Below, in pieces: positions 11,011-21,336 of a stretch of 64,000 bases of DNA. Location of the stretch: NCBI GenBank assembly GCA_003263845.1, contig JYJN01000077.1:87429-151428 (forward strand), in the 5' to 3' direction. The notes under the pieces are model-generated. The model was not told the DNA's origin. It made no database searches and saw only the letters and a list, made by a program, of their open reading frames with translations. The number at the start of each line of letters is the position of its first letter. Within the stretch, counting starts at the first letter, position 1. The translations under genes were made by a program, and so were the position numbers. This stretch comes from Vibrio aestivus (GTDB taxonomy: Bacteria > Pseudomonadota > Gammaproteobacteria > Enterobacterales > Vibrionaceae).

Positions 11011-12044
11011 TTAGATTGACTTAACTGTCCACTCGATGGTTTCACCACCACGAATTGGTACAACAATATCTGAACCAAATGGCATCGTTTCAGGAACAGA
11101 CCAAGTCTCTTTAGTCAAAGTTACCTTATCTTCGTTACGTGGAAGACCATAGAAGTCTGGGCCGTTGTGGCTTGCAAAAGCTTCTAGATTGTCTAACTTA
11201 CCTTCTGCTTCGAAGACTTCAGCGTAGAGCTCAAGCGCTGCGTGTGCAGTGTATGAACCGGCACAGCCACAAGCTGACTCTTTTGCACCTTTAGCATGTG
11301 GCGCAGAGTCCGTGCCTAAGAAAAACTTCTTGCTGCCGCTAGTCGCTGCTTCAACAAGCGCTTTCTGATGTGTGTTGCGTTTCAAAATTGGTAGGCAGTA
11401 GAAGTGAGGCTTGATGCCGCCAACCAGCATGTGGTTGCGGTTGTACATCAGGTGATGAGCCGTAATGGTTGCAGCAACATTTTCGTTGGCATTTTTTACG
11501 AAGTTTGCCGCATCTGCCGTAGTGATGTGCTCAAGAACTATTTTTAGGTTCGGGAAGTCATTTACAATTGGTGCAAGTACTGTCTCTAGGAACTCTTTTT
11601 CACGATCAAAGATGTCAACGTCATGGTGAGTGACTTCGCCGTGCACTAGCAGCAGCATGCCCACTTCTTGCATCGCTTCTAAAACGTGATAAATCTTTTT
11701 CGCAGAAGTTACGCCAGAATCAGAGTTTGTCGTTGCACCCGCTGGGTAAAGTTTAGCGGCAACCACTGCGCCTGATTCTTTTGCCTTACGAATTTCTTCT
11801 GGCGTTGTATTGTCCGTTAAGTATAGCGCCATTAGAGGCTGGAACTGCTCACTTGGCTTCTCTGCATGATGCGATCGCGGTAAGCGATAGCCATATCTGT
11901 GGTCGTTACCGGTGGGATGGTGTTTGGCATAATGAGCGATCGGCCATTGTAGCGGCTGATATCGCGAACCGTATCCTTCAGAACTTCACCATCGCGAAGG
12001 TGAACGTGCCAGTCGTCAGGACGAGTGATTGTAAGTGTTGTCAT
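11011..12044 (-). CDS. pyrC: Dihydroorotase (frame interrupted once)
   Basis: 344 residues after restoring one G near 11,855 (coding ATG-CA to ATG-GCA), which gives the expected join before [10 protein letters not shown]. It closes carbamoyl-aspartate to dihydroorotate in pyrimidine synthesis. Zinc ligands are visible: the N-terminal [10 protein letters not shown] pair, the bridging lysine in [10 protein letters not shown], the histidines in [13 protein letters not shown] and LEHITT, and the aspartate in [10 protein letters not shown]. Length matches the short PyrC class. The break falls inside an essential gene with both halves conserved, which argues for a sequence error. Confidence 0.93.
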
Positions 12045-12201
12045 TTTTATGCTCCCACCAAGTTTTATTATGTGTCTGGAGCCTATTCAAGGGTTTGCAA
12101 TCAACGCAAACGCTTCCGTTTAGGCGACGGGATGATAGTGGAAAAGCCTGATCATTTCATCCTATTTTCTGTAAATGGAAGCGAATGGGTCAAATTGCGT
12201 G

Positions 12202-12369
12202 TTATTTCAGCAGCAACCACAGCGCATGAATCATGCCCGGTACAAAGAAGAAAATCGTCAGGATAAGGTTGATAAAGAAATCCTTTCCAAAGCCTTTTGA
12301 GATGAATACTGCCAAAGGTGGAATTAAAACGCAGATGATGATCATCAGCAGTTTGTTAGTATCGTTCAT
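12202..12369 (-). CDS. yqaE: YqaE/Pmp3 family small membrane protein
   Basis: 55 residues, MNDTNKLLMIIICVLIPPLA at the start, with two hydrophobic helices separated by a short loop (SKGFGKDFFINL) and an ending of PGMIHALWLLLK. This is the Pmp3/YqaE/UPF0057 pattern of tiny two-helix inner-membrane proteins, several of which respond to osmotic or membrane stress. A ribosome site (GGAGTTACATC) precedes the ATG. Confidence 0.85.
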   Translation of the reverse strand: MNDTNKLLMIIICVLIPPLAVFISKGFGKDFFINLILTIFFFVPGMIHALWLLLK

Positions 12370-12545
12370 GATGTAACTCCAATTAGTCCGTTATAAACCA
12401 CATTATTATGGGTGAATGACAGAGTTGCAATGTTTATACCCAAAGCTATTAATATTTAAAGCAAAAATGCGACAGCTTTGTAGAGGTTATTTAGTTGAGT
12501 AACAGGTATCATAGCGAAACAACAATAAGGAAGTGAGGAGCAAGA

Positions 12546-14360
12546 ATGTCAGCAGCGACACTAACACAAATTAATGTCTACCCGGTAAAGTCGGTGGGTG
12601 GAATTGCCATGTCAACCGCATGGGTTGAGAAGCAAGGCCTTAGTTTTGATCGCCGCTTTATGGTTGCAAATGCAGATGGTTCAATGGTTACTGCGCGCAA
12701 AAATCCGGCAATGGTGCTGGTTAAATCTAGCTTGCTGCCTGACGGCATTGTTTTCCGATATCCAGATCTAGAGCCATTAAAGCTCAGTTACAATGCGTTC
12801 AAAATGCAAGAGTCAGATGCGACGGTATGGAATGATACATTCACCGCCTACACCACGACCGATGAAGCCGACGACTGGTTTAGTCAGGTGTTGGGGCAGC
12901 GCGTAGAGTTGTTATACACGGGCGAGCAATCCAACCGTGTGCGCCAAAAAGTAGGCAGTAATGTTAGTTTTGCAGATGGATACCCTGTACTTGTCATTAG
13001 TGAGAACTCTTTAGAAGAGTTGAACCGTCGTAGTTCGGAAGAGCATAGCATGGATCAGTTTCGAACTAATCTCGTGGTGAAAGGTGATAAGCCGTTCGTT
13101 GAAGATACATGGAAGCGCATACGCATTGGGGAAGTGGAGTTTGAAGCAAGGAAACCATGTCAGCGATGTATTTTGACGACAGTCGATGTGGAAACGGGTT
13201 CTCTTCGTGCAAACAAAGAACCGCTTAAGACTTTCTCTCAGTTCCGTGCCGATGAAGCAGGTGAAGTGTATTTTGGCCAAAATCTCATTGCATTAAATGA
13301 AGGTATGATCCACCAAGGTGATGAAGTGGAAGTATTGGAATACAAGGATGCGGAAGTATATGCCGACAACACCCCAGCGACTTTCCAGTTTGTGTGCGTT
13401 GAACGAGAAGAGATTGCAAAGGATTTCGTTACGTTCTGGCTTGAATCGGAACACCACAAAGAGCTGAGTTATTTGCCAGGCCAGCACTTACCTATCGAAC
13501 TTAAGATTGAGGGCAAAAAGGTTGCGCGTCGTTATACGCTCTCTTCTAGCCCATCTCGCAAAGGCCGTTTGGCGATATCAGTAAAACGTGTTGATGGTGG
13601 CCATGTGTCTAACTGGTTGTTAGATAACCTTCAAGTGGGTGATGTTCTAGAGGCTCAAACCCCAGAAGGTAACTTCAAGCTGGTGGAGCATGAATCTCCA
13701 TTGTTACTTTTGTCTGCGGGCAGCGGCGTGACACCTATGCTTTCGATGTTGCGATACCTTGCAGACCATGATCAGGTAAATGACGTGGTCTTCTATCATC
13801 AATGCCGCACAATTGAAGATATTCCGTGTCGAGAAGAAATTGAAAAGCTGAATCAAGCGCATCAAGGATTACGTGTCATTATTTCTCTAACGCAGCCGCC
13901 AATTGATTGGTTTGGCTTGAAAGGGCGCTTTAGCCTAAGCCATTTAAAACAGGTGCCGAACGTGAGTGACAGACAAGTTTTCGTATGTGGCCCTGATGGC
14001 TTTATGAACAAGGCGAAGAACTTGCTTGTTAAACAGGGCCTTCCAGACAATGCATATCATCAAGAAGCGTTCGGAATTTCTGCTCCTGCGGCTCGAAAAG
14101 AACAAGCCGTTAATATCACTTTGAATGGCACAGTGATTGAAGGCACGAATCAAAAGACCATCCTCGAACAAGCCGAAGATGCAGGTTTGTACATTGCGAA
14201 TAGCTGCCGGGCTGGTTTGTGCGGTGCGTGTCGTGTAACCGTTAAATCGGGAAAAGTGGACCAAGAAGATGTACCTGCTTTGCAGGCCATGGGCGAGAAT
14301 ACCAACATGGTGCTCACCTGCTGCAGTACGCCGTTAACCGATGTTGAATTGACGACTTAA
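12546..14360 (+). CDS. MOSC domain, ferredoxin-NADP reductase-like and 2Fe-2S ferredoxin fusion
   Basis: 604 residues in one intact frame. Residues 1-275 are a YcbX-like MOSC N-terminal barrel plus MOSC domain, including the conserved ARKPCQRC cysteine region. Residues about 285-510 are an FAD/NAD(P)H reductase module with RRYTLSSSP (FAD) and LLSAGSGVTPMLSML (NAD(P)). Residues about 515-604 are a plant-type ferredoxin with CRAGLCGACRV and a distal cysteine (LTCCS). MOSC proteins bind molybdenum cofactor, so a self-contained molybdoenzyme chain reducing N-hydroxylated compounds is likely, as in YcbX. AAGGAAGTGAGGAG lies just before the ATG. Confidence 0.85.
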   Translation: MSAATLTQINVYPVKSVGGIAMSTAWVEKQGLSFDRRFMVANADGSMVTARKNPAMVLVKSSLLPDGIVFRYPDLEPLKLSYNAFKMQESDATVWNDTFTAYTTTDEADDWFSQVLGQRVELLYTGEQSNRVRQKVGSNVSFADGYPVLVISENSLEELNRRSSEEHSMDQFRTNLVVKGDKPFVEDTWKRIRIGEVEFEARKPCQRCILTTVDVETGSLRANKEPLKTFSQFRADEAGEVYFGQNLIALNEGMIHQGDEVEVLEYKDAEVYADNTPATFQFVCVEREEIAKDFVTFWLESEHHKELSYLPGQHLPIELKIEGKKVARRYTLSSSPSRKGRLAISVKRVDGGHVSNWLLDNLQVGDVLEAQTPEGNFKLVEHESPLLLLSAGSGVTPMLSMLRYLADHDQVNDVVFYHQCRTIEDIPCREEIEKLNQAHQGLRVIISLTQPPIDWFGLKGRFSLSHLKQVPNVSDRQVFVCGPDGFMNKAKNLLVKQGLPDNAYHQEAFGISAPAARKEQAVNITLNGTVIEGTNQKTILEQAEDAGLYIANSCRAGLCGACRVTVKSGKVDQEDVPALQAMGENTNMVLTCCSTPLTDVELTT

Positions 14361-14398
14361 TAGAAGTCTGTCGATTTTTTCGTGCAACAAAAAGAAAA

Positions 14399-14424
14399 AG
14401 CCCTTGCTCGAAAGAGCAAGGGCT
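14399..14424. terminator. Strong hairpin downstream of the MOSC fusion gene
   Basis: AGCCCTTGCTC-GAAA-GAGCAAGGGCT, a perfect 11 bp stem. The right-hand T-tract is weak while the left side is A-rich. Confidence 0.65.
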
Positions 14425-14542
14425 TTACTTTTAAATACCTTAACAAGTACTGATTTATTATTTGGGTGTACTCTAAGTATTTTTCAACTGACTGCTAGTA
14501 ATTAAGCTTTTTAATAATAATTTAAAGGCCTTACGTACATAA

Positions 14543-14558
14543 CTGTCCGATCGGACAG
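14543..14558. promoter_or_regulatory. lux box upstream of luxI
   Basis: CTGTCCGATCGGACAG is a perfect 16 bp palindrome inside AACTGTCCGATCGGACAGGTT, the classical binding site for a LuxR-type regulator with bound acyl-homoserine lactone. It lies about 60 bases before luxI, where the activator would sit next to the -35 region and give positive feedback. Confidence 0.8.
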
Positions 14559-14617
14559 GTTTTCCGACTAACACGATTGACTACGTTGACATCTCCACTA
14601 AACAAAGGAGATGTAAC

Positions 14618-15199
14618 ATGCCAATTTCAATACTTTCTTACACATTTAGCGATATTCCATTATCTGACTATCACAACCTTTTATCGCTACGCTACAAGGT
14701 ATTTGCAAAACGATTGAATTGGGAGCTCAGCGTTAGTCGGCAAACCGAATCTGATGAGTACGATGTTCCTAGGGCGCACTATCTGTATGCAAAGGACGAG
14801 CAAGGTCCAGTGATCGGGTGTTGGCGTGTTCTGCCGACCACTCAGGACTACATGCTCAAAGATACCTTCCCAGTGTTGCTTGGAGAAGAAACAGCGCCCC
14901 AACAAGAGAACGTATTCGAGCTTAGCCGGTTTGCTGTCGACAAAGACTTCTCTGCGCAAGTGGGAGGCGTAAGTAATGTCACAATGAAGATGTTTCAAGC
15001 CTTGTATCAACATGCTAAGACACACAACATTGACTCGTATGTGACGGTTACTTCGGTCGCGATTGAGAAGCTAATCAGCCGAATGGGTATACCGAATACA
15101 CGAATTGGTGACCAGCAAGTCCATATGCTGGGAGAGACTCGTTCAGTGGTACTGCATATACCAATGAATGAGGATTACAGAGAGAGTGTGGGCGCATAG
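14618..15199 (+). CDS. luxI: Acyl-homoserine-lactone synthase (LuxI family)
   Basis: 193 residues, full length. The invariant LuxI residues appear in order: R25, F29 and W35 in RYKVFAKRLNW, then D46 and D49, the Arg of GCWRVLPT, and Glu and Arg of FELSRFAVD. The enzyme joins S-adenosylmethionine with an acyl chain to give an AHL signal; the sequence does not tell which acyl chain. GGAG stands 11 bases before the ATG. It converges on luxR with 25 bases between stops, an arrangement also known for vanI/vanR of V. anguillarum. Confidence 0.93.
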   Translation: MPISILSYTFSDIPLSDYHNLLSLRYKVFAKRLNWELSVSRQTESDEYDVPRAHYLYAKDEQGPVIGCWRVLPTTQDYMLKDTFPVLLGEETAPQQENVFELSRFAVDKDFSAQVGGVSNVTMKMFQALYQHAKTHNIDSYVTVTSVAIEKLISRMGIPNTRIGDQQVHMLGETRSVVLHIPMNEDYRESVGA

Positions 15200-15224
15200 T
15201 CGTCTGTAATAAGACCGATATGTC

Positions 15225-15983
15225 CTAGATATGCGGGTGGATGTGCCCCCCGAGTATCGCTTTAGTTATAGCTTGGTAGCGATTCGTCGCGCCAAGCTTG
15301 CTGCAAGCATTGGAAATGTGGAATTTGGCGGTACGTTCTGAGCAACCAATGATCGCCGCGATTTCCCAGGCACTTTTCCCCTCAGCAGCCCAAGTCAAAC
15401 ATTGCACTTCCCGATTAGTCAGCGACACCAAGTGTTCTTCGTCCCGAATATCACAAACAATATTATGAATATTTTGAGTGAGCAGTGGAACAATTAACTG
15501 AGAGGTAGCAATACGAGCGCTATCGACATTGTAGGCCTTTGAGTCTGACGTCGCGAAGCTTAACATCCCAAACTCACCCCTTAGGCCGTGAATCGGAATG
15601 CTGAAGCCTGCGTTTAGTCCATTGCATCGCGCTTCTTCGAAGATAACACTGGGCTTAGATAGGCTCTTTGTCATCCTATCCCACCGAACGGGTAGAAAAT
15701 GAGACATACTGTACTTAACGATAGGATCCACATGCATGAAGCCAGATTCGTCGTACTGTTCTCGCCAAGACGCGGGATAGTTATCAATGATTAGCGTTTT
15801 ACCATCAACTAAAGTGGGTTGGAGAGAGATTCCAAGTAAGAAGTATTCGTGGTCGATGATATTGTTGAGTTTTAATAAAATTTGCTCGAGCTGTATTGGA
15901 GAGTCAATGACTTGATTCTCCTCGATAAGCTGCAAAATCTTTTGCATCATAGGCTGTTGTATCTTGTAGATTTGTACTGACAT
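15225..15983 (-). CDS. luxR: LuxR-type AHL-responsive transcription regulator
   Basis: 252 residues. The N-terminal autoinducer-binding domain has the usual aromatic and acidic set (ASWREQYDESGF, HVDPIVKY). The C-terminal LuxR helix-turn-helix (about 185-245) has LTNREVQCLTWAAEGKSAWE and TAKFHISNACSKLGA. It is the cognate receptor of the convergent synthase by position, and presumably binds the lux box at 14,543. It should not be confused with the unrelated TetR-type LuxR of V. harveyi. Confidence 0.9.
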   Translation of the reverse strand: MSVQIYKIQQPMMQKILQLIEENQVIDSPIQLEQILLKLNNIIDHEYFLLGISLQPTLVDGKTLIIDNYPASWREQYDESGFMHVDPIVKYSMSHFLPVRWDRMTKSLSKPSVIFEEARCNGLNAGFSIPIHGLRGEFGMLSFATSDSKAYNVDSARIATSQLIVPLLTQNIHNIVCDIRDEEHLVSLTNREVQCLTWAAEGKSAWEIAAIIGCSERTAKFHISNACSKLGATNRYQAITKAILGGHIHPHI

Positions 15984-16097
15984 TTATATCAGATGGAAAG
16001 GATGGAGGCATGTTTTTCACAGGAAAAACAGTGCTTACATCCTAATTTCTATAGGTTTATCAAACTTTGTGGGTCTTTGAGTAAGCCTTTTTGCCGA

Positions 16098-17003
16098 TTA
16101 ATACAGGTTTGCTTTTTTATTGTCCAACGGCTTCTGTGTCGAACTTTTAAGCTTCACTTGAGACAGAATAACCCCTGAAATCACCATCAATCCGCCAACG
16201 AAGTGGTAGCGATGGATAGTCTCGCCGAGCCAGCTAGCCGCCAACGTTACAGAGATCACTGGCAACAAGTTCATAAACATCGCGCTAGAGTCTGCGCCAA
16301 TCATATCGATGGCTTTGACCCACATCCAAGGGGCGAGGACTGATGCCAACAAACCCGCGTAAGCGATCAGCGGTAGTGATGCTTGAGTAGGTAGCAATAC
16401 TTCACTGCTTAGCCAAAGAGGTGTCAGCATGGCGACAGCAAATAAGCCCTGCATGTATATGAGAGTCCAATTGCTTAACGGCATTTTCCAGCGTTTCAGT
16501 AAGACGCAGTAGGTTGCGTAGACTGCCGCTGCGAGAAGCATAAGGGCATCACCCTGCGTGACTTCCTGATGAACAAAGAACAGCATGTCACCTTCTCCAA
16601 GCATATAAGCTAGCCCCACCAGAGATACGGCGGCACCCGCGATGCTGAGAACCGAAATACGTTTACCAAGTAGCGGCAAACTTAGGAACACGCTGAGCAA
16701 TGGCACCAGTGAGGTGATAAGCGACATGTTGGACGCTGTGGTGGTTAAACCTGCGTAATAGCCAAGTGATTGGTTTAGCACCATGCCTAACATCGCCAAA
16801 AAGGCCAGTTTTGTAAGGTAAGGTTTGATGACTTTCCACTGCTTAATTACGCCCGGTAGACAAAATGGCGTGAGCACAAGCATGGCAAAGAACCAACGAT
16901 AGAAGCTCATCGCGCTAGGTTCAATCGCAGAGGCAGCGAGTTTATTAACGATTGAGTTGCCGCCCCAGATGAAAACTGTGAAAAGAGGGAATAGATATAC
17001 CAT
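16098..17003 (-). CDS. EamA/DMT family inner-membrane exporter
   Basis: 301 residues with ten predicted transmembrane helices in two EamA repeats. Typical signatures are FTVFIWGGNSIVNKLA at the start and WLGETIHRYHFVGGLMVISGVILS near the end. Such proteins export metabolites or amino acids; the substrate is not visible. It diverges from an AraC-type gene whose GTG start is about 80 bases away, and that regulator probably controls it. Confidence 0.85.
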   Translation of the reverse strand: MVYLFPLFTVFIWGGNSIVNKLAASAIEPSAMSFYRWFFAMLVLTPFCLPGVIKQWKVIKPYLTKLAFLAMLGMVLNQSLGYYAGLTTTASNMSLITSLVPLLSVFLSLPLLGKRISVLSIAGAAVSLVGLAYMLGEGDMLFFVHQEVTQGDALMLLAAAVYATYCVLLKRWKMPLSNWTLIYMQGLFAVAMLTPLWLSSEVLLPTQASLPLIAYAGLLASVLAPWMWVKAIDMIGADSSAMFMNLLPVISVTLAASWLGETIHRYHFVGGLMVISGVILSQVKLKSSTQKPLDNKKANLY

Positions 17004-17081
17004 GTGACTAACATCTCAAAAACAGGGAATGACGATAGTGTGACAGGTCGATATAATTGCATATATCTCCAAAAGGACATC

Positions 17082-17890
17082 GTGAGCGATAGGAAGACAA
17101 TTTTGAAAAAAAGTACGCGGAACCTTCATCCGTCGTTATCAATCGACAGGGCACCATCAGATGTATTTATGAATTTCGAGGCGTTTTTGTCGAACACGGA
17201 AACTCGAGTTCATAGCCACCCATGGGGCAAGTACAGTTGATCAGTGGTGGTATTTTAGAGATGGAAGCGGAGTCGACTCGATTCCTAGCGCCACCCCATT
17301 TAGCGATATGGGTACCTGCGGGCGTGACACACTGCAGTTATAATCGAAAACCTCTCGACTACTGTTCTCTTAACATCGCCCATGAGTTAACAGAAAACTT
17401 CCCGAGCCAAACGAGTCTTATCAAAGTAACGCCCATTGTTTCAGCCATCATTGACGATTTTCGACATCGAGACGTCAACGTCGCTGATAACGAACAAGAT
17501 AAACGTCTAGTTCAAGTGTTGCTAGATCAACTGGCCACTCAAGAAGTTGAACATCATTTCTTGCCGTCGACAGACAACAAATACTTAGCCCCAATTTTGA
17601 AAGCGGTCGAAGAAGAGCCAACCGACAATACCAGTTTGCAGCAGTGGGCCGAGAAAGTGCATACCACAGAGCGAACGTTAGCTCGCCATTGCCAAAGTGA
17701 GTTGGGGATGAGTTTTACAGAGTGGCGATTGAGGGTGCGCTATCTGTTTTCGATGGATTTGCTAAGAAAAGGGCAGTCTGTGAAAGAAGTGGCGCTGACT
17801 CTGGGCTATAACCAAGCAAGCCCGTTCATTACCATGTTTAAAAAATACTCCGGGCAAACCCCGGAGCAGTATAAGAGTAAGTTACTTTAG
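17082..17890 (+). CDS. AraC-family regulator with cupin N-terminus (frame interrupted once)
   Basis: About 270 residues after restoring one G near 17,226, which makes the cupin motif read HSHPWGQVQLISGG. The N-terminal cupin continues through FLAPPHLAIWVPAGVTH. The C-terminal domain has two helix-turn-helix units (LQQWAEKVHTTERTLARH and VKEVALTLGYNQASPFITMF). I chose GTG 17,082 because AAAAGGA precedes it by five bases. It faces away from the EamA gene and probably regulates it. Confidence 0.82.
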
Positions 17891-17910
17891 TGTCGCAAGC
17901 TCAGGTTTGG

Positions 17911-18837
17911 CTAGCGAAGGTGGGTTTGGATGACAAAATCTAGCCCACCGATAATTGCCGCAACTTGCGCGTCGTTACACTCTTCATCAGTTACTTTCGG
18001 GCTGTCTGGGTAGACTTCAGTTGTTGTACCGAATAGGCAGTTTGTTACCCCACCACACAAGCCCAGTTTTTTCATTGGGTAGTTAATCACGCCGTGCGCA
18101 ACCACGTCGGAACCGATAATTTTGCCATCTTCATCGGCAGGTGCAATGTGCGTCACTTTAGCAACCGAGGCAATAACAGCCGCTTGGAACTCTGACTGTG
18201 GGTTTTCAGTGTCGCCTACTGTGTAAAATCCATCGGGAATCATGCCTTCGATGTACTCAATACCATCCCGCGCGGCCAATGCTGGTCGGAATTCGGTTTC
18301 GTCGGTGTCTGTCGTTTCGTGAAGATCGATGTGAACAAGAATCGTGTCACCCAGTGTCGCCACCAATGCCATTAGGTTAGCAGACTCCTCGGCTGGAGAG
18401 TTTTCATAAAACGATCGGTTTGGGTCCAGTGCGAGCGGGTTCCAACGATTGATGGTTTCGTAACCCCAAGGGCTTACGCAAGGGGCAATGATAAGGTTGA
18501 ACAGCTCGCTGTATTTCTCGCCCTGAGTGTCGGCAAACTTTAGCGCACCATGGACACCGCTGGTTTCGTAGCCATGAACACCGCCAGTAACCAGTACCGT
18601 AGGCTTCGAATCGCTCCAGTTTTTCGATTTAATACAGAATAGCGGAAAGCGTTCAACGTTGTAGCTCAATGCGCCGTACTGATCGACATCGAAGCGGTCT
18701 TTTAGCGCTAAGATCTTCGGTATGACTTCTTGTTGGTATTCGCGTTTAATGGTGGTTTGTTCGCGCCAAGCTAGGCGTTCTTCTTCTCCCCACTTTTGGC
18801 CAGGGGTGCCAATAGGGTATTGGTATGAGCTGCGCAT
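17911..18837 (-). CDS. M14-family zinc hydrolase (aspartoacylase/carboxypeptidase-like)
   Basis: 308 residues. Zinc ligands of the M14/AstE type are visible: H and E in TGGVHGYETSGVHGAL and H in LVHIDLHETTDTDE. There is no signal peptide, so it is cytosolic. It probably cleaves an amide or acyl-amino-acid bond; the substrate is unknown. It converges on the AraC gene with about 20 bases between the stops. Confidence 0.78.
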   Translation of the reverse strand: MRSSYQYPIGTPGQKWGEEERLAWREQTTIKREYQQEVIPKILALKDRFDVDQYGALSYNVERFPLFCIKSKNWSDSKPTVLVTGGVHGYETSGVHGALKFADTQGEKYSELFNLIIAPCVSPWGYETINRWNPLALDPNRSFYENSPAEESANLMALVATLGDTILVHIDLHETTDTDETEFRPALAARDGIEYIEGMIPDGFYTVGDTENPQSEFQAAVIASVAKVTHIAPADEDGKIIGSDVVAHGVINYPMKKLGLCGGVTNCLFGTTTEVYPDSPKVTDEECNDAQVAAIIGGLDFVIQTHLR

Positions 18838-18967
18838 AATCGTTCCTTGCGTATAAATCGTGTGCTAGAGAATAAACCCGACTTAATGAGTGAGCAATCA
18901 ATATTATTCTGCTCAATGCGTAGAAGCCCACTGATTGATACTAATTAAGCACACCTCTTTGAGTGCA

Positions 18968-19608
18968 TTATTCTTGAATGGCGGTGAGTTCTAGAATGAC
19001 GTCGGATAGAATCTCAGTTGTTTGTGCGCCAGAAATAATGTGCTTTTTATTAAGAATATAGGCAGGGACTGCGTTGATGCCTGCTTCTAACCATTGCTGC
19101 TCAGTAGAGGCCACGGCTTCTGCCCAGCTTGGATCATCGAGCACTGAAGATACTTGTTCTGGCTCTAAACCGACGTTGGTTGCGACCATGAAAAGTACTT
19201 CATCATCAATATTCAGCCCTTGAGTGAAGTAGGCATTAAACAAGGCCATGGTAAGTTCCAGTTGGCGACCTTCATTGGCTGCCACATCACAAGTTGGTGG
19301 GCCTTGCGTGTGTTGTAGATCTTCATGTCATCAAAGAAGTTGAAGTCGAACCCTAGTTGCTTGCCTGTTTCCATTAAGCTCTGCCTTGCCATTTGGCTAG
19401 CTTCGTCGGTGGTTTGGTATTTTTCTTGCAGATGTTCTCGTAGATTTTGTCCGGTATGGGGCATAGCGGGATTGAGCTCAAACGGGTGCCAATGGAGGTC
19501 AAACTCGACATCGGGATGCATTTGCATTGCAGCTTCTAGGCGTTTGTAGCCTATGACGCACCAAGGACAGACGACGTCCGATACAATATCAATTCGCAAC
19601 TTAGACAT
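18968..19608 (-). CDS. DsbA-family oxidoreductase, FrnE-like (frame interrupted once)
   Basis: 213 residues after restoring one G near 19,270 (coding TGG-CAG to TGG-GCA). Thioredoxin-like active site CPWC occurs near residue 13 (VVCPWCVIGYKRL), followed by a long helical insertion and a cis-Pro-type loop (INAVPAYILNKK). There is no signal peptide, so this is a cytosolic FrnE-type DsbA and not a periplasmic one. Both halves are well conserved. Confidence 0.85.
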
Positions 19609-19815
19609 GAGGTGACCTCTTCGATCAGTGTATCTACATATGTGCTTAGTATAGTTATTTGTGCTGCTTTTTTATACAGATCGCTGCTGGTTGAGTGATC
19701 CACTTCAATCTGCGCCCCCTTATCTACCCCGATAAAAGTGAGAGTAGGGGGGAGGTTAATCATCTTCAGGCCTCTATAATGCGGTTAGAAATTAAGTTAT
19801 TGAGTTAAAAGAAGT

Positions 19816-21184
19816 ATGGAGTTTGACCCTACCATGCCAATAAAATCGACCGACGTAATCCTACATGCGTTTGACTGGCCCTATGAACTGGTCAGTCAGC
19901 GTGCCGAGCAAATAGCCGCTATCGGTTACAAGTCGGTACTTGTCTCGCCGCCAATGAAATCATTCAAGCATGAAGACGGCACGCAGTGGTGGCAGCGTTA
20001 CCAACCTCAAGATTATCGAGTGATCGACAATCAACTTGGGGACACGCAATCGTTCATCAAAATGGTGCAAACGTTGGATCAATATGGGCTGCTGACTTAT
20101 GTCGATGTGGTGTTTAACCATATGGCAAATGAATCCAGTCAACGACTTGATTTACAATACCCAAGCAGTGTTGAAATGGCCCAGTACGCTGCCCAATCTG
20201 AACATTACCAATCACTATGCCTTTTTGGCGACTTGAACCAACCGCTCTTTGAAGAAGATGACTTCGTCGAAGCCTTTGGCATCAAAGACTGGAAAGACAA
20301 ATGGGAAGTGCAGAATGGCCGAATCTCTGCAGGCGATCATGATCCTGGCTTGCCAACGCTTAGAGATAACCTTCATGTTGTTGAGCAGCAGCAAAGCTTC
20401 CTAAAAGCACTGAAAGCTATAGGTGTAAAGGGTTTTCGTATTGATGCGGCCAAGCATATGACCCTTGAGCATTTAAAAAAGGTCTGGACCGATGAAATCA
20501 CCAAAGACTGCCATATCTTTGGAGAGATTATTACCGACGGGGCGCAACCAAAGAAGAGTATGAACTGTTTTTAGAGCCGTACTTAAAACATACTCGATTG
20601 GGGCTTACGACTTTCCACTGTTTCAGACGGTCTACGATGCACTCAAATCAGACGGGGACTTAACGGCTCTGATTAATCCGTACTGTTTTGGCCAAGCGCT
20701 TTCTGAAATGCGAGCCATTACATTCGCCATTACTCACGACATTCCCAATAACGACGTGTTCGTTGATTTAGTCATGGATGAGTGTAGAGAAAGTTTGGCA
20801 TACAGCTATATTTTGGGGCGTGATGGCGGGGTACCGCTAATCTATACCGATCTGAATACCAGCGATATAAAGGATGAGGACGGTAACCCAAGATGGTTGA
20901 ATGCGTGGAACCATCCAGACATGGCTGCAAGGATTAAGTTTCACAACGCGGTCCATGGGACCCCGATGAAACTGCTTGAAGCTAACTCAGACCTGTTGGT
21001 GTTTTCTCGTGGTGCGAAAGGTTATGTGTTGATCAATAAATCGAACCGAGCCCAGAACATTAGCTTACGTCACCCGAAGTCGTTGGCGGATGTGTTGTCG
21101 AAACAGACTTTTGAACCGGACACCAGTGGCAAAGTGGAAATGATGCTGCCATCACTGACAAGTATGTTGTTGCTTGAAGAGTAG
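19816..21184 (+). CDS. Alpha-amylase-family glycoside hydrolase (frame interrupted twice)
   Basis: About 456 residues after restoring one G near 20,540 and one near 20,605. The GH13 regions appear in order: VDVVFNHMA (region I), GFRIDAAKHM with the nucleophile Asp (II), HIFGEIITDG with the acid Glu (III) and FAITHDIPNND with the third carboxylate (IV). No signal peptide is seen, so it is probably cytoplasmic and acts on maltodextrin or glycogen-type glucans. Both breaks fall within G-runs, which favours sequence error. Confidence 0.85.
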
Positions 21185-21243
21185 GGGGCAGGTTTCTACT
21201 ACCCGCCTTACCTCCATCCCAAGAAAAGAAACAAAGACAAAGC

Positions 21244-21275
21244 AAAGAGGCTGAGCATGATGCTCAGCCTCTTTT
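21244..21275. terminator. Intrinsic terminator after the amylase gene
   Basis: AAGAGGCTGAGCAT-GATGCTCAGCCTCTTTT, a long near-perfect stem with a short U-tract, between convergent genes. Confidence 0.78.
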
Positions 21276-21336
21276 AATGTTCAGTTTCGTTCTGCTTAAT
21301 TTTGTTCTATTAGATGCAGAGCGAGTTGAGGTGCGG

